Origin: Roridomyces roridus
Lineage: Eukaryota > Basidiomycota > Agaricomycetes > Agaricales > Mycenaceae
Assembly (NCBI GenBank): GCA_029378245.1
Contig: JARKIF010000006.1
Location: forward strand, 868,001-932,000
Reading direction: 5' to 3'
DNA length: 64,000 bases
Shown one piece after another: positions 1-12,189 of the stretch (its first letter is position 1; each line of letters opens with the position of its first letter). Both the position numbers and the translations under genes were made by a program. Under the pieces are notes generated by a model, which saw only the letters and a program-made list of their open reading frames with translations, was not told the DNA's origin and made no database searches.

Positions 1-74
1 ACACGGGTGTCTCGTCTCGTCCTCGTATGCGGCCAGTCCTCTGGCTATTCCTCCTCGCTGTTCTTCTTCTCTTC

Positions 75-3000
75 ATGCCGAAAGAATTATGCCTCTGGTG
101 CGAACAAGAATTCGACGCTGGGCGAGCTATGAACGCTCACACGCGGAAATGTACGGGGAAGCGGCAAGCCCACACCGAGACTGTCGAGCACGCCTCAACT
201 GTCGAGGCGGCGGTCGCGGCGGCTACTGTGGCGGCCTTGGCTGCTGAACCAGTGCGCTTCATGCTCACCATCGGAGACTAATGCCCATTTATTTCTGCTA
301 GCTTCATGAACCGGCGCCAACTCCCGCACCTCCGTCCCCGCCTGCTCTGCCCCCACGTCTTGATAAACGTCCTCGCCGGACTATCATCCTCCCTGCGAGA
401 TACCGCCAAGATGACAACGACGACGCTGCTCCGGAGCCCGTCTCAACGGTTGTTGCTGCCGCTGCCCCCGCCCATGAGGACTTTGCTGATCCTGACGGCG
501 GAGATACTCCTCCAGCTACATGGGTACGCACCACCCCGAATCGACACGGCGTCTACAAGGTCCTAGTTCGGCCTACGACCCACGATCCGGACGACATTAC
601 CTCGCTCGATGATCTCTGCAAATCATCGAAGCTATCTGTGATGAAACGCCCCCTGCTCGCAAAGCCATCGAATACACCTTGGTGGTTTCCCTTCGCTAGC
701 GCAACCGTGGCTCGCCTCATGATGTGGTTTCATCTCGGCTCCAGTCTCAAATCCATTGACGACCTCGACGCGCTCATCACCAATGTCTTGCTCCAGGACG
801 ACTTCAACCGCGAGGAACTTGTTGGATTCCGCGCCGCACTTGGCAACAAGACTCTGGACGACTTCAAATCGTCTCCGGATGGTATGCCAGTCCCAGACAC
901 TTGGAAGCGCACCTCCGTGCGCATCAAGGTGCCTGGGAAGAATGTTCGCACGGCCGAGGAGGAAGCGGTCGAGTTTGAGGTGGGAGGACTTGTTTATCGC
1001 GACCTCCTCGACGTGATGGTCGAGAATTTTTCCGGGCCTGCGTTTTCCGAGTACCACACCACGCCGTTTGTCTACCGCCTGGATCCAGCCTACGATCCGA
1101 CCGATACAACGGACCTGCCCGATGCGCCCCTTGATCATGCTGGTCTTCCCCCTCTCCCTGACGATCACACCCCCGTGTACGGCGAGGTTTTTGCCTCGGA
1201 GCGGCTCAGGAAAATGCATAGCGAACTTCCTCCGTCTCCCACACCCAATATCGAGACGATAATTGCGGCGTATATGTTCTGGTCGGACGCTACTCACCTT
1301 GCAAACTTTGGGAATGCGTCTCTTTGGCCGCTGTACACCTTTTTCGGTAACCAGTCCAAGTACCCGCGCGCTCGTCCCACGTCGAATGCATGCCATCACA
1401 CCGCTTATTTTCCATCGGTACGTTTCCTCCCGGGCTCATTGGTCTGTATACTAACAGTGTCTCAGTTACCCGACAGCATCAAGGATTTTTATCGGCAGCA
1501 TTTCAATGTGGCGCCGAGTGCCGCTATCCTCACACATCTCAAGCGCGAGTTGATGCATGCCATTTGGGACACGCTCATCACTGCCGAGTTCATACATGCC
1601 TACATCCATGGCCATCTGGTCAAATGTTTTGACGGCGTCGAGCGTTTGGTATTTCCGCGATTTTTCTCTTACAGTGCCGACTATCCTGAAAAGTAAGCAA
1701 TTTCATTTCTCGCTTCCTGGTTCTGAATTTTCATAGAATCATTCTCGCGACCATTCGCAACTTTGGCGGCTGCCCGTGCCCGCGGTGTTTCATCTCCAAA
1801 GACAAGATTGACGACATGGGGACCCATAACGACATGCGCCGCCGCAAGGAGACACGCGAGGACACCCCACGGTATCGCAGAATGATCGAGTCCGCTCGCA
1901 ACTTCATCTACAAGCTCGGTCGAGTAATCACCGGAGTGGACGTGGAGAAGTTGTTGAAACCACAGTCTTGGGTGCCCACACGGGTAAGTGTTTCATGATC
2001 CACGAACACACAATCTCACTATTATTTTCAGAATGCATTCTCCAAGCTCGCCGAACACGGTCTCAATTTATTCAGCCTCTTCGTTCCTGATCTTCTCCAT
2101 GAGGTTGAGCTTGGAACCTGGAAATCACTCTTCACTCATCTGCTCCGGCTTCTGCAAGCGCGCGGCGAGGAATTCATCCAGATGCTCGACGAGCGGTATG
2201 TGTACTTTTATTCCCTCTGATTTCGACTCATGCACGCTGAAGATTTCGATTGATTCCAACGTTTGGACGCAGCACCATTCGCCGGTTTACCGCCAACGTG
2301 TCGGAACTCAAAAAGCTCGCCGCTCGTGACTGGGAGGATATACTACAGGTGTGTTACAAGTTCATTCTCTGATCGCAGTCTTCTAATCTTGACCTAGTGC
2401 TGTCTTCCCGTTCTCGAGGGTCTGTTTCCACCCGAATATGAACCTCTCGTCCTCAGCCTCGTGTACACTTTCGCCACCTTCCACGCATATGCCAAGCTCC
2501 GCATGCACACGGGAATTACCATCGCGACTTTCCGCACCGTTACAAAAGAGCTGGGTTCCCAAGCACGCCGATTCATCCGCAAGACGGTCGATATCATGGT
2601 CTTTGAACTCCCCGCCGAGATCAGGCGCCGTCAGCGCCGAGACGCCAAGAACAAGAAGACGTCCGAGCCCACCGCAAAGCAGAAAAAAAGCTGGAACATC
2701 TCGACTTACAAGTGGCACGCGATGGGCGACTACGCGGACAGTATCGAAGAATTTGGCACTCTGGATTCGTACTCCACCCAGATCGTGAGTAATTTGTGGC
2801 GTTGACTGAATCGGAAACTAACTATGGGCCTCAGGGAGAGCTTGCTCATCGTCTATGCAAGATTCTCTACGGGCGTACGAATCGGCGTGGATTTGAGTCG
2901 CAGATTGCTACTCACGAGCGCCGCCGCCGTATCCTCTGTGGAGTACAGCAGAACATGCATACCGCCACTCTATCCGCCGACGACACTCGGGCTACCAGCA

Positions 3001-4229
3001 CTACAAAATCCGCTTCTGATGTTGCGAAACCTCAGTCCACACACAAACGTCATAAAGTGCAAACGGTTCTGCTGGGCGATGATGAAATTCTACCCCCAAC
3101 TCCGCCCAAGCAGCATCATCACATTTCGGACTCGCGCCGCACGTGGATGGATTTGACGGACATGCCGGATATCGTTGAGGACGAACCGGCATTTGAGGTG
3201 AATATTCCTTCAGCATCGTGATGATGGTATTCAACGATGTTGGGCAGGGATTCGTCGATAAACTTCGACTTCATCTCCTGGGGCGACTTCTGGGCTCCAG
3301 GTGGAACGGCCAATACACTCCGGACGACCTCACCCAAATTGTTTTCGTGAAAGACCGCATCTTCTCGCACAAGTACATGCGGGTCAATTATACGACTTAC
3401 GACTGCTTGCGTGATGCGGATATGGTCCATGCCACGACTCGCCCAGACATCCTGATGCTCTCTCGTGAAGAAAATCCAGCTCACCCGTATATCTACGCGC
3501 GCGTCGTCTCGATTTTTCATGCTCAAGTGCAACACATCGGGCCACGATCCAAAAACGAGAGAAAAGTGCACGAGATGCAATTTCTCTGGGTTCGATTATT
3601 CGAACGCGATACACGCAAGCCGGGCGGTTGGAAATATAAACGCCTCCATCGCCTGAACTTTGTTGGAACGAGTGATGACCCGTCTGCAGGTTTCGGCTTT
3701 GTAGACCCTGCTCGAGTCATTCGCGGCGTTCACCTCATCCCGGCTTTCCACTACGGGAAGACGAACGATTACATGGAAGGCTCGTCTATTGTCCGTCACA
3801 TTCACGGCGAAGACGATTCTGACTATACATTCTACTACGTGAATCAGTATGTCTTTCTGATTTTTTCGCTCCTCCTGTTTTCTAATGCATGTCAGATTTG
3901 CTGACCGTGATCTATTCATGCGATACGCCGGTGATGCTGTTGGTCACCACACCGCAGATCTCTCTCCGGAAGACCTCGGTGTCGAGCTGGACAACGAGAC
4001 GCAGGAGAGCGACGGGGAGGAGGAGATGGATGTTGACGACGAGCGACAATTGGATGCTGAACCGGATGTCGACGCACCAATGGATGAGGAAGAGGAGGAA
4101 GAGGAGATTGAGAGCAGTGAGGAAGAAGATGACGAAGAAGAAGATGACGAGGAACAAGATTTCGAGGCGCTACAGGGTGATTGCGACGATGAAGATGTGT
4201 ATGACACGGTCGGATACGATGAATTGTAG
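75..4229 (+). CDS. Plavaka-family transposase, 10 exons, about 1229 aa
   Basis: Proposed exons are 75-251, 302-1417, 1466-1692, 1737-1983, 2032-2195, 2273-2348, 2398-2784, 2835-3197, 3248-3846 and 3896-4229; all introns are GT-AG and 44-77 nt, and the joined frame is open throughout. The N-terminus has a C2H2 zinc finger (CLWCEQEF then HTRKC, residues about 6-24). Exon 2 holds the family blocks PWWFPFASATVARLM and SDATHLANFGNASLWPLYTF, followed by FFGNQSKYPRA. Exon 4 has GGCPCPRC, a conserved Cys block, and exon 5 has LFVPDLLHEVELGTWK. The C-terminus is a long Asp/Glu-rich tail (about residues 1130-1229). The protein should bind the element ends in the nucleus and cut and join DNA with a DDE-type fold. 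I start at 75 because the zinc finger follows at once; the in-frame ATG at 27 would add a hydrophobic stretch that does not fit a nuclear protein. Confidence 0.85.
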
Positions 4230-4338
4230 ACAAATTGTAGATTTTTTCGATGAATCTTGCTATCAGACACCACCACCTGAGCGCCTGGGACTGCCTGAGG
4301 CCAGGTAAGGCGTCAGCGGGAATGGATGTGGTGATAGG

Positions 4339-4345
4339 TATAAAA
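4339..4345 (+). promoter_or_regulatory. TATA box of the DUF6698 gene
   Basis: TATAAAA lies 58 nt before the ATG at 4403 and 110 nt after the stop of the transposase gene. Its position and sequence suit a pol II core promoter, which implies that the second gene has its own transcript rather than being read through from the transposase. Confidence 0.5.
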
Positions 4346-4402
4346 GTGTCGCGTTGTTTGGACGCGCTTGACTCCTCTTGTCCTCTACCACCACCATCAC
4401 TC

Positions 4403-6131
4403 ATGGCTCCCGCCCCCGAATCATCCTCTTCCGCCACTTCCCGCTCCTCTCCCGAACCCGAGACACAAGAAGACACGTCCGTGTCGGACACGGCCATCGT
4501 CCAACGTATCAGCCGTCTACTCGCACCGTATCTGGAGTCGGAGGGCACGGAATCGCGTCGGGCGGGCAAACGAGCGCGTCGAGGGCCTCTGTGAGTCACT
4601 TTACACGCAATAGGACCCATCTGACGCGTCGTTCAGCGACAACAAGACGCCGTCGGAGAAGCTCGCATCCCTTGCCAAATTCTGGTCGCGTGGAGTCTCC
4701 CCTTTCGATGACATTTCAGACTCCCTCACCTGCGCAATGACGGCGCGTTTTGGTCCCACCGCTCCACCACGTCCTGCACCCAAGACCAAGTACGTATCCA
4801 TCCGCCTCACTGTCAAGCCTCGTCGCCTGATTTCTTTCCAGGGCCCAGAAAGAGGCTGCTGCCAAACGCGAACGGCTGGAGAAGAATTTCGGTGTCATGC
4901 TTGCGCAAGCTCCAGACGTTATCGACCTCCTCAAAGCCGTCTTTATGAAGAAGAAGGACTGGAGTCCATTGATCCAGCTGGTGCGTCGTCGTTGCTTCAT
5001 CATTATGCCCTCTCATCGCTGTCTACAGCTACGGTCTGCAGCCACCGGCGCAAGACACCACGACACCAACGGTATCCGCACCCACCCCTCCTACGCTTTG
5101 GAAGCCGGCGACGCCTTTATGCCTCCCATTCCTGACGACGGCAACAAGTCCAAGCGCGGCGTGCACAACCTGACGATCCAGCGGTACTTGGCCCCGTGGC
5201 CTCTTCGGACGAAGCTTGAGGAGGTCGAGGTTGTAGAGGGTGTGGAGCAGCCCACGGCCAAGGCCCTGGAGTGAGTCATGCTCAACTCTCGCGCGCATAT
5301 ACTCATGTAATCTGTCAACAGGCTACGTGACGAGCTCAAATCTTACAAGCTCAAGCTCTCCGACCGTGACTACCCCTCCATTTTCTACGCTCCTGGAACT
5401 GTTTTCGACCCCGCTGACGTGGATGCGGGCCTCTTCAAGTCGACGTTCATTGTTCGAGTACGTGTTCATTAACTGACTGTTCTACTCACATATCCAGAGC
5501 TTGCGTCGGATTTGGACGGGTCCCAACACGGCTTTGGAAAGCTCTGAATCCTTGCATCCGACGTGCAACGCCCGCGCGCACGGTCAGTTCACGGTGACGG
5601 GTCGGATGGTGGCGTATGCATGTATACAGGTGCGGTGAGATCGTCTTCATGGTCTGTTCTCTGGCTGACTGCTCAGCAGGGACGCACGGCGTTGACTACC
5701 AAAGACTGGGGCCGGAATGCTGGAGGATACGATTATGTGAGGGTGCACCGGCAGATCGTCGAGTTGTTTGAGGAGGATCCAGAGGAGCCTTGGGTGGTGG
5801 AGACTCTCGAGTGGCTTACCCAGTGCGTGTTGGCGCTCGATCCCTTCCTTCTCTGACCCAATTTTCCAGACGAGTCTTTCCTGCGGACTCGATCAACGGC
5901 GGTGACGAAGAGGAGGAGGAAGACGACGACATAAGTGCTACGAACATCATCCTCGCCCAACGCCGCGCTCGCAAAGCTGCCCGCGAGGCTGCACAGCGTG
6001 ATGACGAGGAGCAGGAAGACTCGACGACACCTGCAAATCCCTCCGGGTCTTCGACCGCTGGTTCTTCTGGAGCGAGCGCCTCCGTGAGTTCTCAACTCTG
6101 CAAGGTATCGACGCTGATGCGGACTCAGTAA
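4403..6131 (+). CDS. DUF6698-like protein encoded by the Plavaka element, about 464 aa
   Basis: Proposed exons are 4403-4590, 4637-4789, 4842-4980, 5029-5270, 5322-5457, 5498-5629, 5680-5822 and 5870-6131; the frame stays open. A Ser/Pro/Glu-rich N-terminus is followed by a coiled-coil-like Lys/Glu-rich stretch (AQKEAAAKRERLEKNF). The conserved core is DYPSIFYAPGTVFDPADVD, RRIWTGPNTAL, ARAHGQFTVTGRMVAYACIQ and WVVETLEWLTQRVF, the pattern I recall for DUF6698. The tail is acidic and then Ser-rich. The last segment from 6085 also looks like a 45-nt intron ending exactly at the stop codon, so the final residues may be spliced out. The reaction is unknown. Its place beside the transposase, and the promoter between them, suggest a transposon accessory protein; that role is inference. 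Confidence 0.7.
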
Positions 6132-6837
6132 CCCTACCGGTCCTTACTCGTGGTACGCCGTCTTAGTTGTCATGCACACGGAGCTGACTCTCCTTCCAGA
6201 TTTGATTCTCATCGTTCCCTGCATTCGGTATGATACTACGCATTTTTTTCTGGCCGGATGATTGATCCATCCTCAGGCTCATGGTCGTATCCGTCGTTCT
6301 TTTTGTATGTGAACCCTCGTGCACTGGGTGCGGCTCTGACATTTCTTCGCAGTTCCTCTCTGCTCGTTGGGAATCATTATTCAAGACCGCAACTCGTTCC
6401 CGTATCCCAACGTTATTCATTTCCCCACTCGTACGTCCTTATATTCTTTCGAAGCGCGCTAATGTTGCTTCAGTCTCACTCTTTCCTTTGCAACTCGAAA
6501 CAACGCGTGCGTGTCTCATCGTTTCCTAGCGCTTGTACTCATTCAATTCCACAGACTCTGTATCATTGAAACTTGCACTTGTTCGTCCTCCTCAGTCTGC
6601 TCCGAACTCATGCTGATAATATTCCAGTCCTGTCTCACTCATTGTCCTCGCAAGTGAGTGTTTCCTGGTTCCCGAACGTTTCGTGTCCTCACTCCATGTT
6701 TTTAGAATCATTGTATTCGTCCTGTAGCCCGGATTCGCATGTCTCGTGTGTAGACCAATAAATTTTATTTGACTTTGAATTTTATGTGTGGTTGAATTGG
6801 GAAAGCAGGAGCGGGGCAGTAATGGTGGGCGGCGGGA
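6132..6837 (+). other. 3' untranslated/non-coding part of the Plavaka element
   Basis: There is no long reading frame. The stretch is pyrimidine-rich and contains several GTACGT/GTGAGT...CAG pairs that look like small introns, so the second gene may have a spliced 3' UTR. An AATAAA polyadenylation signal lies at 6757-6762. Confidence 0.4.
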
Positions 6838-7020
6838 GGCCTCCTACGGCCTCAGGAGCCCTCAAAAGCCCATACAAGGGCCAGAAGCCTGCTGGGGGCT
6901 TGGGACAACTTTTGAGTTTGAGAAGACGTGGTTGAGGGACTTGTGAGACTGTACAAGCCTTTTGAGGGCTCCTACCGCCTTTTGGGCCTCCTACACCCCT
7001 CCCATAGCCCTTGTATGGGT
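6838..7020. repeat. Fold-back subterminal repeats at the 3' end of the Plavaka element
   Basis: Two nested inverted pairs are visible. GAGCCCTCAAAAG at 6856-6868 matches the reverse complement at 6959-6971 exactly (13 of 13), and CCCATACAAGGGC (6869-6881) pairs with GCCCTTGTATGGG at 7007-7019. A direct motif GGCCTCCTAC also occurs near both edges. Short inverted motifs repeated near the termini are the usual transposase-binding sites of CACTA elements. Confidence 0.65.
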
Positions 7021-7279
7021 TTGGCATTTTTGGTGATGGTTGCCCTCCCAGGCCACATTCGCATTCTGGAGTAAGTATGTAGGAAAGGAGTTTGGTTAGG
7101 TAAACATCAGGCGGATCGGAGGAATTTGATTTCTCCGGGGACACGTGCATGTCGCCTCCCTTGTCTCGCTTCACTCATCACCTCGAATCTCGTCTATACA
7201 GTCGGGTGTCTGGCCACCGAAGCTGCTGTCCGTGCTGCCCGGATGCATACCCTCCAGGGCGCCGACATCATCAGGCTTC

Positions 7280-7692
7280 TAGGGATCGGCACCGTTTTTT
7301 TTTCCCACGCTAAGCTTTTGACCCGCCGTGGCTGCCCGGAGGATAGTGCCATTCCGGGGCCATACTCATAAGATAGCCCAAAGGGTTACCCAACTTTGTA
7401 TATACTTTGTAGAATACATGTGTTTGCAGTATTGGAGAAAATCACGAAACATTAGATCCGTATCCGTATGTCCGTATCGGTATAATCGGATGAGTTTCAG
7501 CACGGTTAAATCAGGGTGCGAGGGCCAAAGGAAAGAAGGGACCAAAAAGTAGCAAGTTGGGGGTTTGAACTAGGATCAATTTGCACATGGCACACTACAT
7601 TAACAAGCCACACCTTGGCCGTTACACCATGATATACATGGATACGGACGTGATACGGTATACTTTTACGGATCGTACGGTGCCGATCCCTA
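7280..7692. mobile_element. hAT-type MITE, 413 bp, with 8-bp target-site duplication
   Basis: The element starts TAGGGATCGGCACCG and ends with the exact reverse complement CGGTGCCGATCCCTA, a perfect 15-bp terminal inverted repeat. It is flanked on both sides by CAGGCTTC (7272-7279 and 7693-7700), an 8-bp duplication typical of the hAT superfamily. The interior is non-coding, has a T tract after the left repeat, and contains partly inverted CCGTATC-type motifs. It must have been moved by a hAT transposase supplied in trans. Confidence 0.9.
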
Positions 7693-7738
7693 CAGGCTTC
7701 AAGCTTCATCTGGCGTCGTCACATCTTCGACGCTTGCT

Positions 7739-8377
7739 TAGGAATGCACACCGTACCCGTCACAAACCGTTTGACGGCCGTCCGTACACGGGTACGTACC
7801 CGTACCCGTCCGGCTCTTGATCGAACAAATGTACGGGACGGGTACGGGACGGCAACATTGCCGTCCGTCCCGTCAATCTGCGAGATTGACGGGCCGTCTA
7901 CGGGTTGGCGTCCGTGTGGCTCGGATCAGATGGAATTTGGGCGCGCACTTGATGGGCCAGTCATCGGGAGACTCGTGTAACTCATGATGCCCGCCAAATG
8001 CCCGCCTATTTCAGATCCGGGGCTTCTATCGTTGCTTTATCTGCTGATTGAAGCCTGATTGATGGAATCTCTGACATCAAATTCACATCAAACCAGTGTC
8101 AATGACTGTGGAATAGCTGTTGGCTGAGCAGAATCAAAGGGAATGGCATTTACAACACATCTGTGGCGGATCCCTCTTCTATAGAATTAAAATGCCTGCG
8201 GTTTGATGAGGTTGACAAGAGACCCGTCTTTTGACGGCCGTACCCGTCATTTTTGCCGTCCCGTACCCGTCGGGCCCGGTCGGATGTCAAAAGACGGCCG
8301 TTGATTTGACGGCCCGTACCCGTCTCGTGCCGTCAATTTGACGGCCGTCACCCGTAGACGGGCGGTGTGCATCCCTA
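7739..8377. mobile_element. hAT-type MITE, 639 bp, with 8-bp target-site duplication and internal CCGTACCCGT repeats
   Basis: The left end TAGGAATGCACACCG and the right end CGGTGTGCATCCCTA are inverted repeats with one mismatch. CGCTTGCT occurs directly outside both ends (7731-7738 and 8378-8385). Inside each end lie repeated TACCCGT and GACGGCCGT motifs in opposite orientations, while the middle is unique and A/T-richer. Its termini resemble those of the MITE ending at 7692 (TAGGGAT, then CACCG), so the two are probably related families that used similar transposases. Confidence 0.9.
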
Positions 8378-8385
8378 CGCTTGCT

Positions 8386-11300
8386 CTTCAAAGCTTCAAA
8401 GCTTCAAGCCGGCAGTTTGCTTGCTCCGACCGAAACTTGGCTTACATTCGATATCTTTCCGGCGGGCTTGCTAGCGGCAGGGATACGAGTGACTATACAG
8501 ATCGGAATGCAGTACATTGTTCTCTCATTCAACGCCCAGCCAGCTGAGCGTATCATCTATAGTCCGGTGAAACGGTGCACTAGGGTGCGGCCGTGAAATA
8601 GACACTCTGTGTAGTATCGAATGTAGTGAGATAACTCAACCACAAACTCAACCACTAATCAATCTAAATCTCAACCAATCCAATGCTCGTGTGTGTGTGT
8701 TCGGGGTAGTAGGACAGGTGTCTCGTCCTTCAAAACCTCGGTACAACGTCAAAGGTAACTCTCGGGGGTTCAAGCTCGTCGTGTCCGAACGCGCAGTCTC
8801 AAGCTAACTAGCCGGGGCTCAGTCAAACTCTGGTCTCTAGGTTGTGTTCTGAGCAATTTATTGTCCGCACTGGTCTCACAGATTGGAGGGGTAAAATCTA
8901 CTACTCTACATGCTGTTTTGCTATGGCTTTTATACATTTTGCGGACTGAAGAATATATATGGTATCTGTGATGCCAAGGCCTCGTCTGGCCAATGGCATA
9001 GCTCTCATTCCTCTTTCTGATCAGTTCGTCAGGATTGCGTGCTTGATGCCTCAGTCAGCCGTCGATCCTCACGTGCTGCCGGAAGTTCCAGAACGCTCCA
9101 TCGGTTTATCTCTTTCCCTCTCAGACTGGCCGGAGGTTTCCTTCTGCCTTAGATGCCTGAACCAGTCTGCCGGGGGCTTGCTAGGCAGGTAATCGACCCA
9201 CCCGAACCTCATCATCAAAGGTTGTCTCGGTTGGCTTCTGAGCCGGTGATGCCGGAGGTCGGCACTCTCGGCTTGTTGAACTTCTCTTCTTCTCTATCTC
9301 TGGTCTGTCATCGGCCGGCGTTTAATGACTTGCGGCACCCTCGGATGTGCCTGGATGATAAGGTAATTCATCCTTCGTAAGAACTGATCTCCTTGGGTTC
9401 GACTCCCGGGGAGTACGATTCGAGTATGTCTCTGGTTGGTAAGTGGGACGGGCAGTCCCTTCTATCCTCTTGATCACTCTCGGGCAATGGTACACAGTCG
9501 TCAGCTAATTCCCAGAGCCCTCAAGTCTAATACGCTGCCCCGAGGCGGACACGTACCCTCAATGTTATAATTATGCCTCACTAGTCCCGGGACTTGGTTG
9601 TAAGCTGGAATCACGAAAACGCGTGAATTCCCCGCGTGTAAAAATACACTGCTTATCACCGGAACCAGGCCCACGAATACATACGACACCATGACCAAGA
9701 ACCTGCAAACGGGATTGTCTAGGCAGGCATGCATCTGCTTCCACCATGGACGACTCGACGCTCACTCCCGCCGATCCCGTCGCAAGCTGACGCCGACGCA
9801 TTGCTTCCTGTACGATATCACACCTCCCCCGATGCTTCTCCCACAAACCAGGATAATACCTCGACCGCCCATCCAGTTTAATCCGCCCGCGACATCCTCC
9901 ACAGATGACCTCGCGCGGCGTGACGGCGGCGTTGGGATTCTGTGTGTGCGGATTTCTTGTGGCCGCGGGGGCGTTTGGCGCGAGGAGGAGGACGATAGCG
10001 AGAGGAACAGGAATGGTGCATGGCTAGAAGGATCGGATTGGCCGGAATGGAGGATGCGCGTGTCCCGGGCGACGACGCACAGCTGCTTGATAGGGATGTG
10101 CTGAGCTCCGGGGTGGGTGGTCAGGCGCGTCATCGGACATGACTCCACTGCGTGCGCTCACAGATGATGGCGGCGATGGGCTCCGGAAGATATCATCCGT
10201 GTCGTCGTTGCTATGAACGAGCATGGAGATAGGGATTCGGCTACGCCGCACCGTCGTTGTGGCGTCGGGTATCTCGTGTGGGCGCACCGTATCCTTCCGA
10301 TTCACCACATTCCTGGGATGGTTCTGACCCACGCGTGCACTGCGACCTGCGCAGGTGAGTGCGTGTTGGCTAACGAGGCTTGAAAGTCCCTCGACCGGAT
10401 TGAGCCCCCAAAATTCCAAGACATGGGAGCATCCTGGACGCCCACAGGCATTGCAGAAAGTGGGAAGTCGCCGGAAGAGTTCTGTGGAACTCGAGTTGTA
10501 CATGTTCGAAGATGTGGGTGGTCGTCGGAAGAGAGGTATGTGGCGAAACACGCACAGCAGTATACTTATGCTCATCTGTGAGTCCAAGCGCCTTTGTTTT
10601 CGACTTGTTCTCGTGGCCACTGCTGTGGGCGCCCAGAAATGCAGAGCCGGGATTTTCCGCACGCAATATAAAACCGTGGAATAAACAGTTGCATATGGAA
10701 GTCTTCGGCGTCTCAGATGTAGAAAGGGACTGCCCGTTTTGGCCAAAGCAACGAATCAAGCGCTATTGTGGGCTGCCGCGTCTTTCCTTTTGTTCACTCT
10801 TTTGTTCTCGTCCATTCCTTTTGCCGCGGTGGGCATACCGCCGTATGTTTCTCGATTAGAAATCCACCGGCATCCATTCGAAGCTCAAGATCACGACAGC
10901 CGGCATCGGTGTGGTTCCGTCACTCAATCCGCCGATCGAATACCGATACGCTTCAATACAACTCAACGGGCGTGGAGCAAGGTCCCCGACACCGGCATCA
11001 TGGAATTGACCTCGAAGATAATTGGAACCCCCACGTTCCGCCACGGCATTTTCTAGAAGGAAGTACCCTCCCCGAGACTTTCTCAGTCCTGCTCTAGGCT
11101 CCTGGTCAAGGCTCCTCCTAAACTGACAGACACCTTTCATCCGAACAAAAACTTAGCACTTGGATACAAGGTATATCAGTATGCCGATTCGAACGAACGC
11201 TCGGAATGGGTCCAACGCGTCTCCGCGCATGCTCACCTTGCAGCTTATATTCGTACTTGGAATGCCGTGACAGCATGGACCCGAGGAAGGCAGCGCTGTC

Positions 11301-12189
11301 CGTCGTATGTACATACTGGATTTGTGTTCCGGCTAGGTGAAGAAGCAGTTTGAAGCACCAGAGTTGTGCGAGGGTGAATTTGAAAGAACGTTGCCAGATA
11401 CTGAATTTGGATAAGATGATTGCCTAGAAATTTGGGCCTCGTTAGTGCATTTATGATTTGGGCGAAGTCCCGGTCGTCAAGAAGCAGGGGATTTCGGTGG
11501 TCGTGCCAAGTTCTCGATAGATTGCCACAGCATAGAAACACAACTCATGGTATTTTTTTTCTGGAGCAACGAGAGAGAAAAGCTCTTAACGATTCTTCAT
11601 CAGCCCTGCCTGGAATCGAACCAGTCTGAGAGAGCTGTTTTTTTTTCTTCTGTCGGGATGTAACTGCATGCAAGCGTACCGGACAGATCTGAAGCCTTGA
11701 AAATGGTGCCGGGACTTGAGAGCTCAAGGTTCAATGGACTAGGTTAGTAACCCTAGGACTTGGCGATGTTGAACCTTGATGGAGATCCATGACCTGAGCA
11801 CGGCAGTTCGGCGCTTTTTTTTTTGCTTGCCATTCCTCTGGGTCTTGCAACGTGTTCATACTGGCCTGAATTTTACTCCGCTCCAATACCCCCACGGTCG
11901 TTTGGACGGTCGACCTCGAGTCCCAGTTTTGACACACCGAAGACTCTATATGGAGAGCCAGTACATAGGATGGGGCAGAGTACATGACCTAGGTTTCGTC
12001 CTCGATGTTGGTAAGTTTGTTTCCCGCAAACTTCCATTGGAAGGCGGCTCTAATATTTGCAATCGGAGTCCATCATTTCATTTCAGCGATTTGATTGGTG
12101 ATCCGCGGCACCGTTTCGGGAAAGCCATTCCCACAGTGATAAACAATTAGCCGTTTCCAATCTTTTTCTCCATCTTGTCTCCTGCGTCC
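8386..12189. other. No supported gene; mixed non-coding DNA
   Basis: I find no recognisable protein. A tRNA-like B box (GGGTTCGACTCCCGG) lies at 9395-9409, and one more lies on the minus strand near 11610; neither has a full cloverleaf. An open frame on the minus strand (10024-10506, with MYNSSSTELFRRL near its start) and a hydrophobic plus-strand stretch at 10740-10850 might be exons, but I could not extend either into a gene. Confidence 0.4.

Larger units (their letters stand above)
1..7050 (+). mobile_element. Plavaka (CACTA/EnSpm-type) DNA transposon, 5' end outside window
   Basis: Two plus-strand, intron-rich genes sit in tandem: a Plavaka-type transposase and a DUF6698 protein. They are followed by a region of short inverted repeats (6838-7020) of the kind seen at the subterminal ends of CACTA elements. 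Both coding regions can be read through all proposed splice sites without a stop or frameshift, so this copy looks young. The 5' terminal inverted repeat is not in the window, and I could not define the exact 3' terminus; 7050 is an estimate placed just past the subterminal repeats. Assignment to Plavaka is by recall of the family's conserved protein blocks; exact ends are inference. Confidence 0.8.

Noticed and set aside
3996..4229. Acidic C-terminal tail of the transposase read as a separate minus-strand Ser-rich protein
   Set aside because: The minus frame is just the complement of GAG/GAA/GAT codons.
9345..9420. tRNA-like sequence with a perfect B box GGGTTCGACTCCC
   Set aside because: The acceptor stem cannot be formed and the anticodon arm is poor. 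It may be a tRNA-derived relic, but not a gene.
8608..9494. Possible solo LTR (TG...CA ends)
   Set aside because: No matching 5-bp target duplication and no second copy in the window.
11540..11660. Minus-strand tRNA-like half with T-arm CTGGTTCGATTCCAG
   Set aside because: No matching 5' acceptor or D arm within the normal distance.
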